A stretch of 64,000 bases of DNA from PALSA-894 sp963734185 (GCA_963734185.1 CAVTGA010000002.1:1736001-1800000), one strand, 5' to 3'; counted from the stretch's first letter, positions 33,502-41,499 are shown. Notes: generated by a model not told the origin, from the letters alone. Program-made: numbers and translations.

Positions 33502-34496
33502 ACGAGATTCGCTTCAACGGATCGGACTACAAGCGCTACCACGGCGTGACCCATTCGGCGTCGACCGACGGCCTCACGCAGGTGCGCGGCTACGACTTCG
33601 CGGCGCCGTTCGACTTCGAGCGCTTCATCGAGAGCTACCGCACCACCGGGCTGCAGGCGACCCAGCTCGGCCGCGCCATCGAGGTCGCCCGCAAGATGTT
33701 CGCGAGCGACGCCAAGGTGCTGCTCACCGGCACCTCGAACATGGGCAGCAGCGGCATCCGCGAGATCATCCGCTACCTGGTGCGGCAGCGCCGGGTGCAC
33801 ACGCTGTGCATGTCGGCGGGCGCGCTCGAGGAGGACCTGGTCAAGGCGCTGCGGCCGTTCGTGCTGGGGAATTTCGACGCCAAGGGCGGCGCGTTGCTCG
33901 ACGACGGCCTGGGCCGCATCGGCAACATCTTCGCGCCCTACGAGCACTACCTGGTGCTGGAGGAGCGGCTGCAACCCTTCTTCCACCGCGTCTACCACGA
34001 TGCCCGCGACCGCGGGCGTCCCTACACGGTGTCGGAATTGCTGCGCGAGCTCGGGCGCGAGATCGACCACGAAGATTCTTTTCTGTACTGGGCGTTCCGC
34101 AACGACGTGCCGGTCTACTGCCCGGCCGTCACCGACGGCGCGCTCGGCGACCTCCTGGTGTTCGCCAAGATCCACTATCCGGACTTCTACCTCGACATCA
34201 TCGGCGACAGTCACCGGATCTTCGAATACGTGCGCGCGCAGCCGCTCACCGCCGGTATCTTCCTGGGCGGAGGGTCGGCCAAGCATTTCGTGCTCAATGC
34301 CGGCATCTTCCGCGACGGCCTCGATTACTCGGTCTACATCTCCACCGCGGTCGAGTACGATGGATCGGACAGCGGCGGCAATCCGGAAGAGGCGATCTCC
34401 TGGGGCAAGCTCCAGCCCAAGGGGGAGCACGTCAAGGTAGCCTGCGAGGCGAGCATCGCTTTTCCGCTGCTGATCGCGGGCGCGCTCGCGCGCTGA
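33498..34496 (+). CDS. Deoxyhypusine synthase family protein
   Basis: A 332-residue protein strikingly like eukaryotic/archaeal deoxyhypusine synthase. NAD-binding segments TSNMGSSGIREIIRYLV and SAGALEEDLVKAL, then GRIGNIFAP, VYCPAVTDGALGD, IFLGGGSAKHFVLNA and EYDGSDSGG are all present. The catalytic lysine that forms the enzyme-aminobutyl intermediate is conserved as Lys304 in AISWGKLQ, followed by HVKVACEASIAFPLL. Family enzymes transfer the aminobutyl group of spermidine to a lysine of eIF5A, or to putrescine in homospermidine synthases. No eIF5A-like gene is visible here. ATGA overlap with the aminomutase gene and 5 bp to the SET gene. Confidence 0.93.
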   Translation: MNEIRFNGSDYKRYHGVTHSASTDGLTQVRGYDFAAPFDFERFIESYRTTGLQATQLGRAIEVARKMFASDAKVLLTGTSNMGSSGIREIIRYLVRQRRVHTLCMSAGALEEDLVKALRPFVLGNFDAKGGALLDDGLGRIGNIFAPYEHYLVLEERLQPFFHRVYHDARDRGRPYTVSELLRELGREIDHEDSFLYWAFRNDVPVYCPAVTDGALGDLLVFAKIHYPDFYLDIIGDSHRIFEYVRAQPLTAGIFLGGGSAKHFVLNAGIFRDGLDYSVYISTAVEYDGSDSGGNPEEAISWGKLQPKGEHVKVACEASIAFPLLIAGALAR

Positions 34497-34501
34497 CGTT
34501 C

Positions 34502-34957
34502 ATGTCCGCGGTCTCGTCCAAGGCCCGCGTCGGGCGTTGCGCCAACGGCCGGGGGCTCCACGCGGCGGAGCGGATCGCGCGCGACGAGGTCATCGTCGAG
34601 CTCGCCGGACCGATCGTGGGGCACAACACCGAGACGTCGATCCAGTTCGGCGAGGGGGTCTATCTCGACGGCAACGGCGACATCGACGACTTCGTCAACC
34701 ACTCGTGCGAGCCCAACGCTTACGTGTGCTGTTCCGACCGGACCATTCGCGCCTTGCGGGTGATCGATGCCGGAGAGGAGATCACCTTCGACTACAACTG
34801 CACCGAATTCGACATGGAGGAGGGGTTCATGTGCCGATGCGGGGCCGAGCGCTGCCTCGGCTTGGTGCGCGGCTTCCGCTACCTCGACCGGGAGCAGCGG
34901 CTGGCCTTGCGGCCGTGGCTTTCTCCGTTCCTGTCCGCCAAGCTGGAGCAGAAGTAA
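34502..34957 (+). CDS. SET-domain protein lysine methyltransferase
   Basis: A 151-residue stand-alone SET domain. The SAM- and lysine-binding core is clear: GRGLHAAERI (residues 17-26), the pseudoknot motifs NHSCEPN (66-72) and GEEITFDYN (91-99), and a post-SET cysteine cluster CRCGAERC (Cys111, 113, 118) that could bind zinc with another cysteine. SET enzymes methylate the epsilon-amine of lysine in proteins. There is no substrate-recognition domain, so it probably modifies a specific small target, possibly the same lysine handled by its operon partners. Its stop overlaps the next start (TAATG). Confidence 0.92.
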   Translation: MSAVSSKARVGRCANGRGLHAAERIARDEVIVELAGPIVGHNTETSIQFGEGVYLDGNGDIDDFVNHSCEPNAYVCCSDRTIRALRVIDAGEEITFDYNCTEFDMEEGFMCRCGAERCLGLVRGFRYLDREQRLALRPWLSPFLSAKLEQK

Positions 34958-36039
34958 TGGGTGGGCTTCCGGCGCGCTGCTATCAGGATCCGGCCGTGCT
35001 GCAGGCCGAGCGCGAGCGCATCTTCATGCGCGAGTGGCTGTGGATCATGCATCAGAGCGAGCTGCCGGAGCCGGACAGCGGCATCGCGTTGCGCGTGCTC
35101 GACATCCCGATCCTCATCACCCGCGACGGCGCCGGCGAGCTGCGCTGTCACCACAACGTCTGCCGCCACCGCGGTTGCCAGCTCGTCCCCGACGGCGAAC
35201 GGGTGCGCGCGCGCATCATCTGCCCGTTTCACAAGTGGAGCTACGACCTGCACGGACGCCTCATGGCGGCGCCGCATGTCGATGGCTTGGTCGACGGGTT
35301 CTTGCGCGCCGACTATCCGCTGCGCCCGATCAAGCTCGAGGTCTGCTGGGGCTTCGTGGCGATCAACTTCGATCCCGCCGCCGCCCCGCTCGAGCGGCCC
35401 GCGGCGCTCGACCGCGTCATCGCCCGCTACCGCCCCGAGCGCATGCGCGTGACCAGCCGTCGGCACTATCCCACGCGCGCCAACTGGAAGATCGCGATGG
35501 AGAACGACAGCGAATGCATCCATTGTCCCGGGGTGCATCCGCAGATGAACCGCATCGCTCCGGCCGCGACCGAGACCGAGATCGAGCTCGACGGATATTC
35601 GATGCTGACCTTCCAGGAGCTTGCGGCCGGCTTCGGCACCTATTCGGCCGCCGGCACGTCGCGCCGGCCTCCCTTTTCCGGGCTCGAAGCCGCGGACCTG
35701 CGCCGCTGCTACTTCATCACGCTGATGCCCAACGTGTTCCTCGCGCTGTTTCCCGACTATTGCACCATGGTGCGCTGCTGGCCGGTCGCGCCGGCGCAGA
35801 CCGAGATCACCATCGATTGGCTGTGCGACGCCGGGCTCGCCGCGCAGCCGGGCTTCGACGACAGCGACGCGGTCGAGGCCTGGGATCTGGTCTATCGCCA
35901 GGACGTGCCGATCATGGAGTTGCTGCAGTCCGGCATCGCCTCGCCGGGCTATCGTCCCGGGCCCTATTCGCCGGAGGAGTGCAACGTGGAGCTGTTCGAC
36001 GAGTATGTGGCGAAGAGGCTCGCGGATACGGCGGCCTAG
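34957..36039 (+). CDS. Rieske non-haem iron oxygenase, alpha subunit type
   Basis: A 360-residue oxygenase. The Rieske [2Fe-2S] ligands are Cys69, His71, Cys89 and His92 (VCRHRGCQL ... CPFHKW). The mononuclear iron site has His189 and His194 in SECIHCPGVHP, with the bridging acidic residue just before. The overall type resembles single-component alpha subunits acting on amines and betaines (such as GbcA, Stc2 and CntA) as well as aromatic-ring hydroxylases. No reductase is encoded nearby. By position it may supply the hydroxylation or oxidative demethylation step of the lysine pathway. The stop TAG is the tip of the following repeat. Confidence 0.92.
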   Translation: MGGLPARCYQDPAVLQAERERIFMREWLWIMHQSELPEPDSGIALRVLDIPILITRDGAGELRCHHNVCRHRGCQLVPDGERVRARIICPFHKWSYDLHGRLMAAPHVDGLVDGFLRADYPLRPIKLEVCWGFVAINFDPAAAPLERPAALDRVIARYRPERMRVTSRRHYPTRANWKIAMENDSECIHCPGVHPQMNRIAPAATETEIELDGYSMLTFQELAAGFGTYSAAGTSRRPPFSGLEAADLRRCYFITLMPNVFLALFPDYCTMVRCWPVAPAQTEITIDWLCDAGLAAQPGFDDSDAVEAWDLVYRQDVPIMELLQSGIASPGYRPGPYSPEECNVELFDEYVAKRLADTAA

Positions 36040-36140
36040 AGCATGATCCCGAAAAGTGTGCAGCGGTTTTCGGAAAAGATCATGCTCCACGAACAACTTA
36101 GAGCGCGATGACGATTCGAAGAAAAGTCATCGTGCTCTAG
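36037..36140. repeat. Repeat family C, copy 1
   Basis: A 104-bp element starting TAGAGCATGATCCCGAAAAG and ending GTCATCGTGCTCTAG, made of two inner hairpins (TCCCGAAAA / TTTTCGGAA and GATGACGATTC / AGTCATC). It differs from the copy at 61349-61452 at one position only, by my reading. Confidence 0.9.
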
Positions 36141-36380
36141 GCGCGGATGTCGCGCCATCATTGTCCATACGAGGCCCGCCCGACGATTGGGCGCGCCAAG
36201 ACGTGCCGCGCCCGCGTCCCCGAGTGCACCGTGCCGCAGATCGAGTTGCATGGTCGGAACGACCGCCGGATCGCAGGAAGCCGGCGGCCCACTTTAACTA
36301 CCTTAGGCCACATGTTAAGAATCCCTCGCTTTCGGACATCGACGGTTGCGGTCGACGTCCGGCAAACAGGGGGTACGCAG

Positions 36381-38237
36381 ATGACGACATACCGATCCCG
36401 ACCGATCATTCGCGCGTCTGCATGGTCCGTTCTGGCGGCCGTCGGGGCGACGCTCGGCCTCGGCGGAATCGCGGCAGCGCAGCAACTACAGGTGACCTGC
36501 CAGCCCCAGCAGCCGTTGCAAGTGCCGGGGGTCGTTTGCCTCGATACGCCGGCGCCGCCGGATACTGTGCCGGTCGCCCAACCCCATTGGGATGTCTTCG
36601 CCTGGAACACCTTCATTGCGTTGAACTGGCCGGCCTTGGAAGTCGTGCCGAATAAATACCGGGGCGTCCCCGATCTGAGCAAGTCGTTCGTGATGGCGGC
36701 CAACTCGGATCTGGCGGTGTGGGAGACATTCAAGGAGAAGCGTGAGATCTTCAATCACCCGGACAAGCCCGGGCAGCTGAAATGGTACTCGCCGGTCGAC
36801 TACGGGACGCTGCGAGCAGGCGCTGTGGGCCCCCCTGTGGTCACCCCGGGGAGAGTCATTCACCAGAACTCCGGGGCGACGATGCCTCCGGATGGTCTCG
36901 ACGAGACGGTCGAGGTTCAATCGCAGTCGCTCGAACAGACCTATCCGAACGGGACGCCGAATCCGATTCTCAACCAGGTTCCCCCCGTCGCCACCCCCCG
37001 CGTGTGGCGGGGCCAGCCGGGCGCGGCAAACCCCATCGTCTACGAGGTCAAGCTGAACTACGACTATTTCGACTACGTCGTCAGCAACGGGTTCAACGCC
37101 AACAACAGTGATCCAAAGGGTCCGGTGGCGACGGCTGCGATGAACGCCATGATCCGCCTGCCCGTCCGCAGTTCTTCTCAGCAGCCGGCGAGCGGCGGCA
37201 ATAACCCGGCCGTCCTCGGCTACCGGGCCGCCGTCGCCACCAGCGAGTTTCAGATCATCAACACGATCTACAACAACACCAAGCAACCATCGCCGGTCCC
37301 GCTTCCGCCGCGCCAGGGCTCCATCCAGGTGAAGGCGGCCTGGCTGAAGCTGGGCGGTCCCGACGCCAAACCGTCGGATTTTCCCACCTGGCACACCGCG
37401 GTCGCGCAGAACTACATCAGCGATCGGACCGGCAAACCGATCGCCTCGGTGCCGACCCTGTTCGGCCTCGTCGGCATGCATATCATCCAGCGCATCCACG
37501 CCACGGACCCGAGCAACCCGAATGCCAATGCCCAAGCTCCGGGCGGGACGTTCATCTTCGCGACGTGGGAACACTCATCGATCTTCAACAGCCCCGTTGC
37601 CGGAAGCCCGACGGCCAACGCCCCCTACTCCTATTCGAACTTCTATGCGCCGCCGCCGCCGCCGCCGGCTCCCGGGCTGCCGGCCGGGTTCTATCCCCCG
37701 CTCAACCAGCCGGCGTATCCTGTGGTGCGCAGCTATCCGGTGCTGCAGAATACGATCGACGTCACGGCGGCCGTCCACAAGGCGATTGCAGCGCGGAATC
37801 CCAACTCCGTCTGGCTCAACTACCACCTCGTCGGCACGCAATTCCAAGCCGTCAATTCGAACCAGCCGCCAGTCAAGACCCCTACCAAGTATCCGCCGTC
37901 GGCAAACGATCCCACCGGTATCGGGCAGCCGGTCTTCCTGGCCAATCTCGCAATCGAGACAAACCTTGGATTGCAGTTCTTCCAGGGCATTCCGCCGCTC
38001 ATCACCGTGATCCAAAACTATCAAAACAATGTCAGCAGCAATGCGACAAAAGCTTTTCTCCGCAACAACGCCAACACCTCGTTCGGCGGGAGTGGATACA
38101 ACATGGGCGGCTGCATGGGATGCCATGGCGTCGCCCAATCCAAGGGTTACGGCTTCAGCTTCGTGCTGCTGGACGGATACCTGGGGGCGGTGACCGATAC
38201 CCAGACGCATTTCGACCAGCCCGGCGCGAATCCTTGA
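36381..38237 (+). CDS. Secreted protein with C-terminal CXXCH haem motif
   Basis: A 618-residue protein. A signal peptide (IIRASAWSVLAAVGATLGLG, cleavage near AAAQ) precedes a large Pro/Asn-rich body. WDVFAWNTFIALNWPA near residue 75, FATWEHSSIF near 395 and WLNYHLVGTQF near 475 are distinctive. A single cytochrome-c-type site CMGCH lies near residue 578. A tract of six prolines occurs near residue 421. I know this only as an uncharacterised family of haem-binding secreted proteins. CAGGGGG precedes the ATG. Composition is less GC-rich than the neighbourhood. Confidence 0.75.
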   Translation: MTTYRSRPIIRASAWSVLAAVGATLGLGGIAAAQQLQVTCQPQQPLQVPGVVCLDTPAPPDTVPVAQPHWDVFAWNTFIALNWPALEVVPNKYRGVPDLSKSFVMAANSDLAVWETFKEKREIFNHPDKPGQLKWYSPVDYGTLRAGAVGPPVVTPGRVIHQNSGATMPPDGLDETVEVQSQSLEQTYPNGTPNPILNQVPPVATPRVWRGQPGAANPIVYEVKLNYDYFDYVVSNGFNANNSDPKGPVATAAMNAMIRLPVRSSSQQPASGGNNPAVLGYRAAVATSEFQIINTIYNNTKQPSPVPLPPRQGSIQVKAAWLKLGGPDAKPSDFPTWHTAVAQNYISDRTGKPIASVPTLFGLVGMHIIQRIHATDPSNPNANAQAPGGTFIFATWEHSSIFNSPVAGSPTANAPYSYSNFYAPPPPPPAPGLPAGFYPPLNQPAYPVVRSYPVLQNTIDVTAAVHKAIAARNPNSVWLNYHLVGTQFQAVNSNQPPVKTPTKYPPSANDPTGIGQPVFLANLAIETNLGLQFFQGIPPLITVIQNYQNNVSSNATKAFLRNNANTSFGGSGYNMGGCMGCHGVAQSKGYGFSFVLLDGYLGAVTDTQTHFDQPGANP

Positions 38238-38320
38238 CGCGCAGGTGACTCGGGAGGTGGGTTGAACCGGGGCGCTGCCGCTCCCGTTGAATAGCGGCCG
38301 TTTCAGTTAAGTCGATTCCA

Positions 38321-38584
38321 CTAAACAAGCTCCATCCGCAGATTGCGCCCCACCGCTTGCGCGGCGCGTGTGAGCGTGTCGAGCGTCACGGATTCATTCT
38401 CGGGGTCGAGTAAGCGGTCAAGCTGGGCCCGGCTCGTCTTCATGCGCTTCGCAAGTTCTGTCTTCGAAATGTCCTGCTCTTGCATCAGCGCGTCGAGCTG
38501 GCGCGCGATCACGCGCTTGATGGCGCGTGCGGTCACTTCCTCGTAGATGCCTTCTTCGATGCGCATCCGACGACCCCGGCTCAT
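38321..38584 (-). CDS. XRE-family helix-turn-helix regulator (antitoxin-like)
   Basis: An 87-residue protein. After a short N-terminal extension (RIEEGIYEEVTARAIKRVIA), residues about 33-80 form a helix-turn-helix: DISKTELAKRMKTSRAQLDR with the recognition helix and the following LLDPENESVTLDTLTRAAQA. This is the arrangement of HigA/MqsA-like antitoxins. The ATG overlaps the stop of the 45-residue membrane peptide gene (ATGA), so the two are translationally coupled. It may control its own short operon and the divergent RHH/PIN pair. Confidence 0.82.
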   Translation of the reverse strand: MSRGRRMRIEEGIYEEVTARAIKRVIARQLDALMQEQDISKTELAKRMKTSRAQLDRLLDPENESVTLDTLTRAAQAVGRNLRMELV

Positions 38585-38718
38585 CTCCTCGCATGCTTGC
38601 GGATGAAATCGACCAGCGCCCAGACGGCGGCGCCTGTGACGACGGCGCAGAACAAGACGGCGGAGTGGAGCGGTGACGGTCCGGGGAACTCATTGACCGC
38701 GCTTGTCAATCGCGTCAT
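38581..38718 (-). CDS. 45-residue single-pass membrane peptide coupled to the XRE gene
   Basis: The frame encodes TRLTSAVNEFPGPSPLH, then the hydrophobic helix SAVLFCAVVTGAAVWALVDF and a basic IRKHARR tail, the charge pattern of an inner-membrane peptide. It overlaps the XRE gene in the ATGA manner. A small membrane toxin held by an XRE antitoxin is one possibility; no known family is recognised. The start lies only 9 bp from the start of the divergent RHH gene, which makes a normal leader impossible for one of them. This tempers confidence. Confidence 0.45.
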   Translation of the reverse strand: MTRLTSAVNEFPGPSPLHSAVLFCAVVTGAAVWALVDFIRKHARR

Positions 38719-38727
38719 ATTACTTTC

Positions 38728-38958
38728 ATGGCACTTTCCAGAATGAAGGCAACCACCATTGCGCTGAGCCGGGAGGACGACCGGCTGCTCTCGCGTGCCG
38801 CGCGCGAGCGCGGGATCTCGCGGTCGGAATTCATCCGTCAGCACCTCGCCATCGTGCTCGAACAGTACCGCCAGCATCCCAAGCCGCGAAGCGCCGGAAT
38901 CGTGCGCGCGCTGAGCGAGCGTGGCGATGAACGCGAGCTGTTCGGTGCAGACCGATAG
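38728..38958 (+). CDS. Ribbon-helix-helix antitoxin (VapB-like)
   Basis: A 76-residue protein. The ribbon strand KATTIALSREDDRLL (residues 7-21) and helices AARERGISRSEFIRQHLAIV are typical of CopG/Arc-fold antitoxins; the Lys/Arg/Glu-rich tail would mask the toxin. The first ATG at 38728 gives a five-residue leader; MKATT at 38743 is an equally good start. The PIN toxin gene overlaps its 3' end. Confidence 0.8.
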   Translation: MALSRMKATTIALSREDDRLLSRAARERGISRSEFIRQHLAIVLEQYRQHPKPRSAGIVRALSERGDERELFGADR

Positions 38959-39391
38959 CGCAGCCGCGCTGATCTGCGACACTGGCGCCCTCCTCGATTA
39001 CATCGTCGAGAATGCACCCGATCATCGGCTGTTTCGCCGTGCCATCGACAATGCCCGGACCCGGTACATTCCGGCTCTGGTGCTGGCCGAGGTGGATTAT
39101 TTCCTTCGCAACGAGCGCCAGGCGATGCGGACCTTCATGCAGGACGTCGCTCGCGGTGCGTTCACCTATGCGGCGCCTTCGCTGGACCAACTTTCACGCG
39201 CGATGGAGCTCGATCGGCGCTACGCCGATCTCGGTCTGGGCCTTGTAGACTGTTCTGTCGTCGCCCTTGCCGAGACCCTCGGCATCCGTCGATTGGCGAC
39301 GCGCGACATGCGTCATTTCGCAGCCGTTCGACTCAAGGATGGCCGCCCGTTCGACTTGGTCGTTCATCCCACGCAGCCCGACCAGTCTTGA
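38927..39391 (+). CDS. PIN-domain ribonuclease toxin (VapC-like)
   Basis: A 154-residue PIN-domain protein. The acidic metal-binding residues are in ICDTGALLDYI (first Asp), LVLAEVDYFL (Glu), GLGLVDCSVVALAE (Asp) and LATRDMRHF (Asp), the standard four-site PIN arrangement for Mg2+-dependent RNA cleavage. It overlaps the antitoxin gene by 32 bp, giving co-translation. Start at ATG 38927; a GTG at 38921 is also in frame. Likely target: tRNA or rRNA, by analogy only. Confidence 0.88.
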   Translation: MNASCSVQTDSAAALICDTGALLDYIVENAPDHRLFRRAIDNARTRYIPALVLAEVDYFLRNERQAMRTFMQDVARGAFTYAAPSLDQLSRAMELDRRYADLGLGLVDCSVVALAETLGIRRLATRDMRHFAAVRLKDGRPFDLVVHPTQPDQS

Positions 39392-39399
39392 ACGCGTAC

Positions 39400-39435
39400 G
39401 AAGTGGGGTCGGGGTAAGAAGTGGGGTCGGAGTAG
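39400..39435. repeat. Two tandem 18-bp units
   Basis: Two units of GAAGTGGGGTCGGGGTAA type (the second with an A for G and TAG at its end) follow the PIN gene directly. Beyond them, to about 39790, I see no gene. Confidence 0.7.
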
Positions 39436-39792
39436 AATTATCTGTTGTTGGTGCCAGAAGCGGCTACTCGGCTTCCCCGGCCGTCGCGTCGCTTGCCCGC
39501 GTAATTCTCCCCCGTCGCAGCGAAAGAATCGAGGACGGCAGATAACCCTTTGGGTAAAGCTCGACGGGTGAAGCTCGCCGTCGCCTGCGCTTGCCGTGGG
39601 CGAAGGCATCCAAATCGCGTTCGCGCGACAGCAGGAACTTCAGGCATGGAGACCGATCGCCCCTCGGAAAAGGGGCGCTAGACCTGGTTTGGTGGCGCTA
39701 TCGGCTGACGAGAAATCAGACGCGCCTACCTGGGGCATTCAGTCTCTCAGCATTCGCCCGCGAAAAGCGACGGCCTTTCAGGTATATCTGGC
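39436..39792. other. Gene-free stretch
   Basis: No frame has recognisable coding features. The stretch lies between the PIN toxin gene and the 3' end of the tRNA-Leu. I see no integrase remnant or duplicated tRNA end that would mark an integration site. Confidence 0.4.
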
Positions 39793-39879
39793 TGGTGCCC
39801 CTGGCCGGACTCGAACCAGCACGATGTTTCCACCACCTGATTTTGAGTCAGGCGCGTCTACCAATTCCGCCACAGGGGC
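39793..39879 (-). tRNA. tRNA-Leu (anticodon CAA)
   Basis: An 87-nt cloverleaf is readable on the minus strand: acceptor GCCCCTG pairing with CAGGGGC, the D-arm with GGTAGAC, an anticodon stem CCTGA/TCAGG with loop CTCAAAA (anticodon CAA), a long variable arm (GGTGGAAACATCG region), the T-loop GGTTCGAGTCC and an encoded 3' CCA. The long variable arm and anticodon identify leucine, reading UUG. Confidence 0.95.
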
Positions 39880-40008
39880 ACACACGACCGATATACCGCG
39901 GCGCGGGGCGGGGTCAACGTGGGCGGCGATTGGGGCGTAGGCGTGCCGGGCCGGGTGCGTCGAGCAGCCAGTTAGGTCGGCGTTAACCGCGAGGGCGATG
40001 CCGCCTTT

Positions 40009-40152
40009 CCCCTCTCCCGCGTTAGCGGGAGAGGGTGGCGAGCGCGGCACGCGCGAGCCGGGAGAGGGCATCTCCTCGAGAACGCGCCCCTCTCCCGCCT
40101 CGGTCCTTCGGACCTCGGCACCCTCTCCCCGCTTCGCGCGGGGGCGAGGGAA
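40009..40152. repeat. Cluster of CCCTCTCCCGC palindromes
   Basis: Several CCTCTCCCGC / GCGGGAGAGG units in alternating orientation surround a CGGTCCTTCGGACC hairpin. This is a REP-like palindromic unit common in high-GC proteobacteria. It fills the gap between the tRNA and the PAS-domain gene. Confidence 0.65.
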
Positions 40153-40261
40153 AGCGCCCGCGCGTGTGGCCCGATGATACCTTCAACCCACATCCACAAG
40201 TACCCGCCTCCGTGCGATGCATTTCACGGATTGCTAACAAAAATGCTGTTGGCTCATCCCC

Positions 40262-41098
40262 ATGTCCGGCGACGGCGTATTCCATCGCGAGGTGTTCGGC
40301 GGCCTGATCGAGGGTTCGACCTCGCCGGTCGCGCGTCATTTGTTCGCCAAGTGGTCGGATATCCGACGCGTGCGCGTGCCGGCCTATGGCGATTTCCTGC
40401 CCGACTCCAACCCGCGCGTCACCGACAATCTGATGGTGCTCGCCGCGACGCAGGCCGGCGACTTCGTCTACGTGTCCATGGGCGAGGCCTCGATGCGCCT
40501 GGTCGGGCGCGACCTCACGGGAAAAAGCGTGTCGGGCGTCGACGGTGCCGTCATCCGCTACGTGGAGAGCATCTACCGGCGCGCGCGCGACGAGTTCAAG
40601 CCGGCGCACTGCATCTTCTCGGCCAATTTCCGCGAAGTGGTGGATCTGTGGGAGCGCATCGTCCTGCCCGTCCAGGCAAGCGCTGCGAGCGGGCCTACGT
40701 TCCTGCTGCTGCATTCCGAACCGGTCAATTTCCGCGCCGACATGTTCGAGCGCGCGCTCGAGACGATCGACAACGCCATCATCTGCACGCGCCCGACCGT
40801 CGACGGCAGCGGCCACATCGCCGATGCCTGGATCGCGTTCGCCAACCGCGCCGCGCGCAAGCTGTTCAACATCACCGACCGGCCGGACCAGCTCGCGCGC
40901 AGCCTGCCGTTCCTGTTCTGCGAAGCCGACGCGTGGTCGAAGCTGACCGCGCCGCGCCCGCAGCAGCCGCGCACCATCCTGCACAAGCACCCCGCGACCC
41001 AGGCCGACTACATGGTGTCGAGCCGGCTCGACGGCGATCATCTGATCTTCTCGATCACCGCGATCGGCGCCGGCGAGGGCGACCTGGTCTGGGTGTGA
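40262..41098 (+). CDS. PAS-like domain protein
   Basis: A 278-residue soluble protein made of two related halves. The N-terminal half (WSDIRRVRVPAYGDFLPDSN ... FVYVSMGEASMRLVGRDLTG) has the pattern of the alphaproteobacterial PAS_5-type domain. The second half (FERALETIDNAIICTRPTVD ... AWIAFANRAARKLFNI) is a normal PAS fold. No enzymatic output domain is attached, so it may act as a sensor through a partner. A dedicated partner gene is not adjacent. Confidence 0.65.
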   Translation: MSGDGVFHREVFGGLIEGSTSPVARHLFAKWSDIRRVRVPAYGDFLPDSNPRVTDNLMVLAATQAGDFVYVSMGEASMRLVGRDLTGKSVSGVDGAVIRYVESIYRRARDEFKPAHCIFSANFREVVDLWERIVLPVQASAASGPTFLLLHSEPVNFRADMFERALETIDNAIICTRPTVDGSGHIADAWIAFANRAARKLFNITDRPDQLARSLPFLFCEADAWSKLTAPRPQQPRTILHKHPATQADYMVSSRLDGDHLIFSITAIGAGEGDLVWV

Positions 41099-41499
41099 TC
41101 TCAGGTGTCTCACTGACGCAGGGGGATCGCATGTCCTGGCGTCGAGGGTTGCTTGGGCAACAGTCCCCTTCTCCGCCCTTCGGCGGGGTGGGTGCGCCGG
41201 ATTGCAAAGACAAGAATCGTCCCCGGGAGCAAACGCCGCCGCCGATTTGCATCCGATTGGCGATGGCCCCCCCTATACAATCTCAGGTATTTGTGACGCA
41301 ATTACAAGCCGGGTGATGTCCGGTTAATTCGAGCAAATTGAGCGGGTTACGCCGAAAGCCGATGGGCACTCGCGACACGAGTCCATCGCCAAATCCCGCA
41401 TGTCCGCAGTGGGTCAGCTGTGGTACAGTCTCAACGTGCCGGGGCGCGCACGAGCGCCTTTCGGTTTACTGGGCTCTCTTGGAACATCTCGGAGGACAA
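41099..41499. other. Gene-free stretch and probable promoter of the cluster at 41500
   Basis: The stretch contains a small CTCCGCCCTTCGGCGGG hairpin at about 41170 and a relatively AT-rich zone at 41275-41345 that would suit a promoter. GGAGGACAA directly precedes the next start codon. No coding frame is convincing. Confidence 0.4.

Noticed and set aside
36141..36380. Possible small substrate protein for the lysine operon
   Set aside because: I looked here and at 30669-30898 for an EF-P-, eIF5A-like or leader-peptide frame and found none with credible start, ribosome site or motif.
39793..39879. tRNA-Leu as an attachment site for an integrated element
   Set aside because: No integrase and no repeated tRNA 3' end can be seen on either side.
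40009..40152. CRISPR-like array
   Set aside because: The CCCTCTCCCGC units alternate in orientation and spacing is irregular, so they are palindromic repeats and not a CRISPR array.
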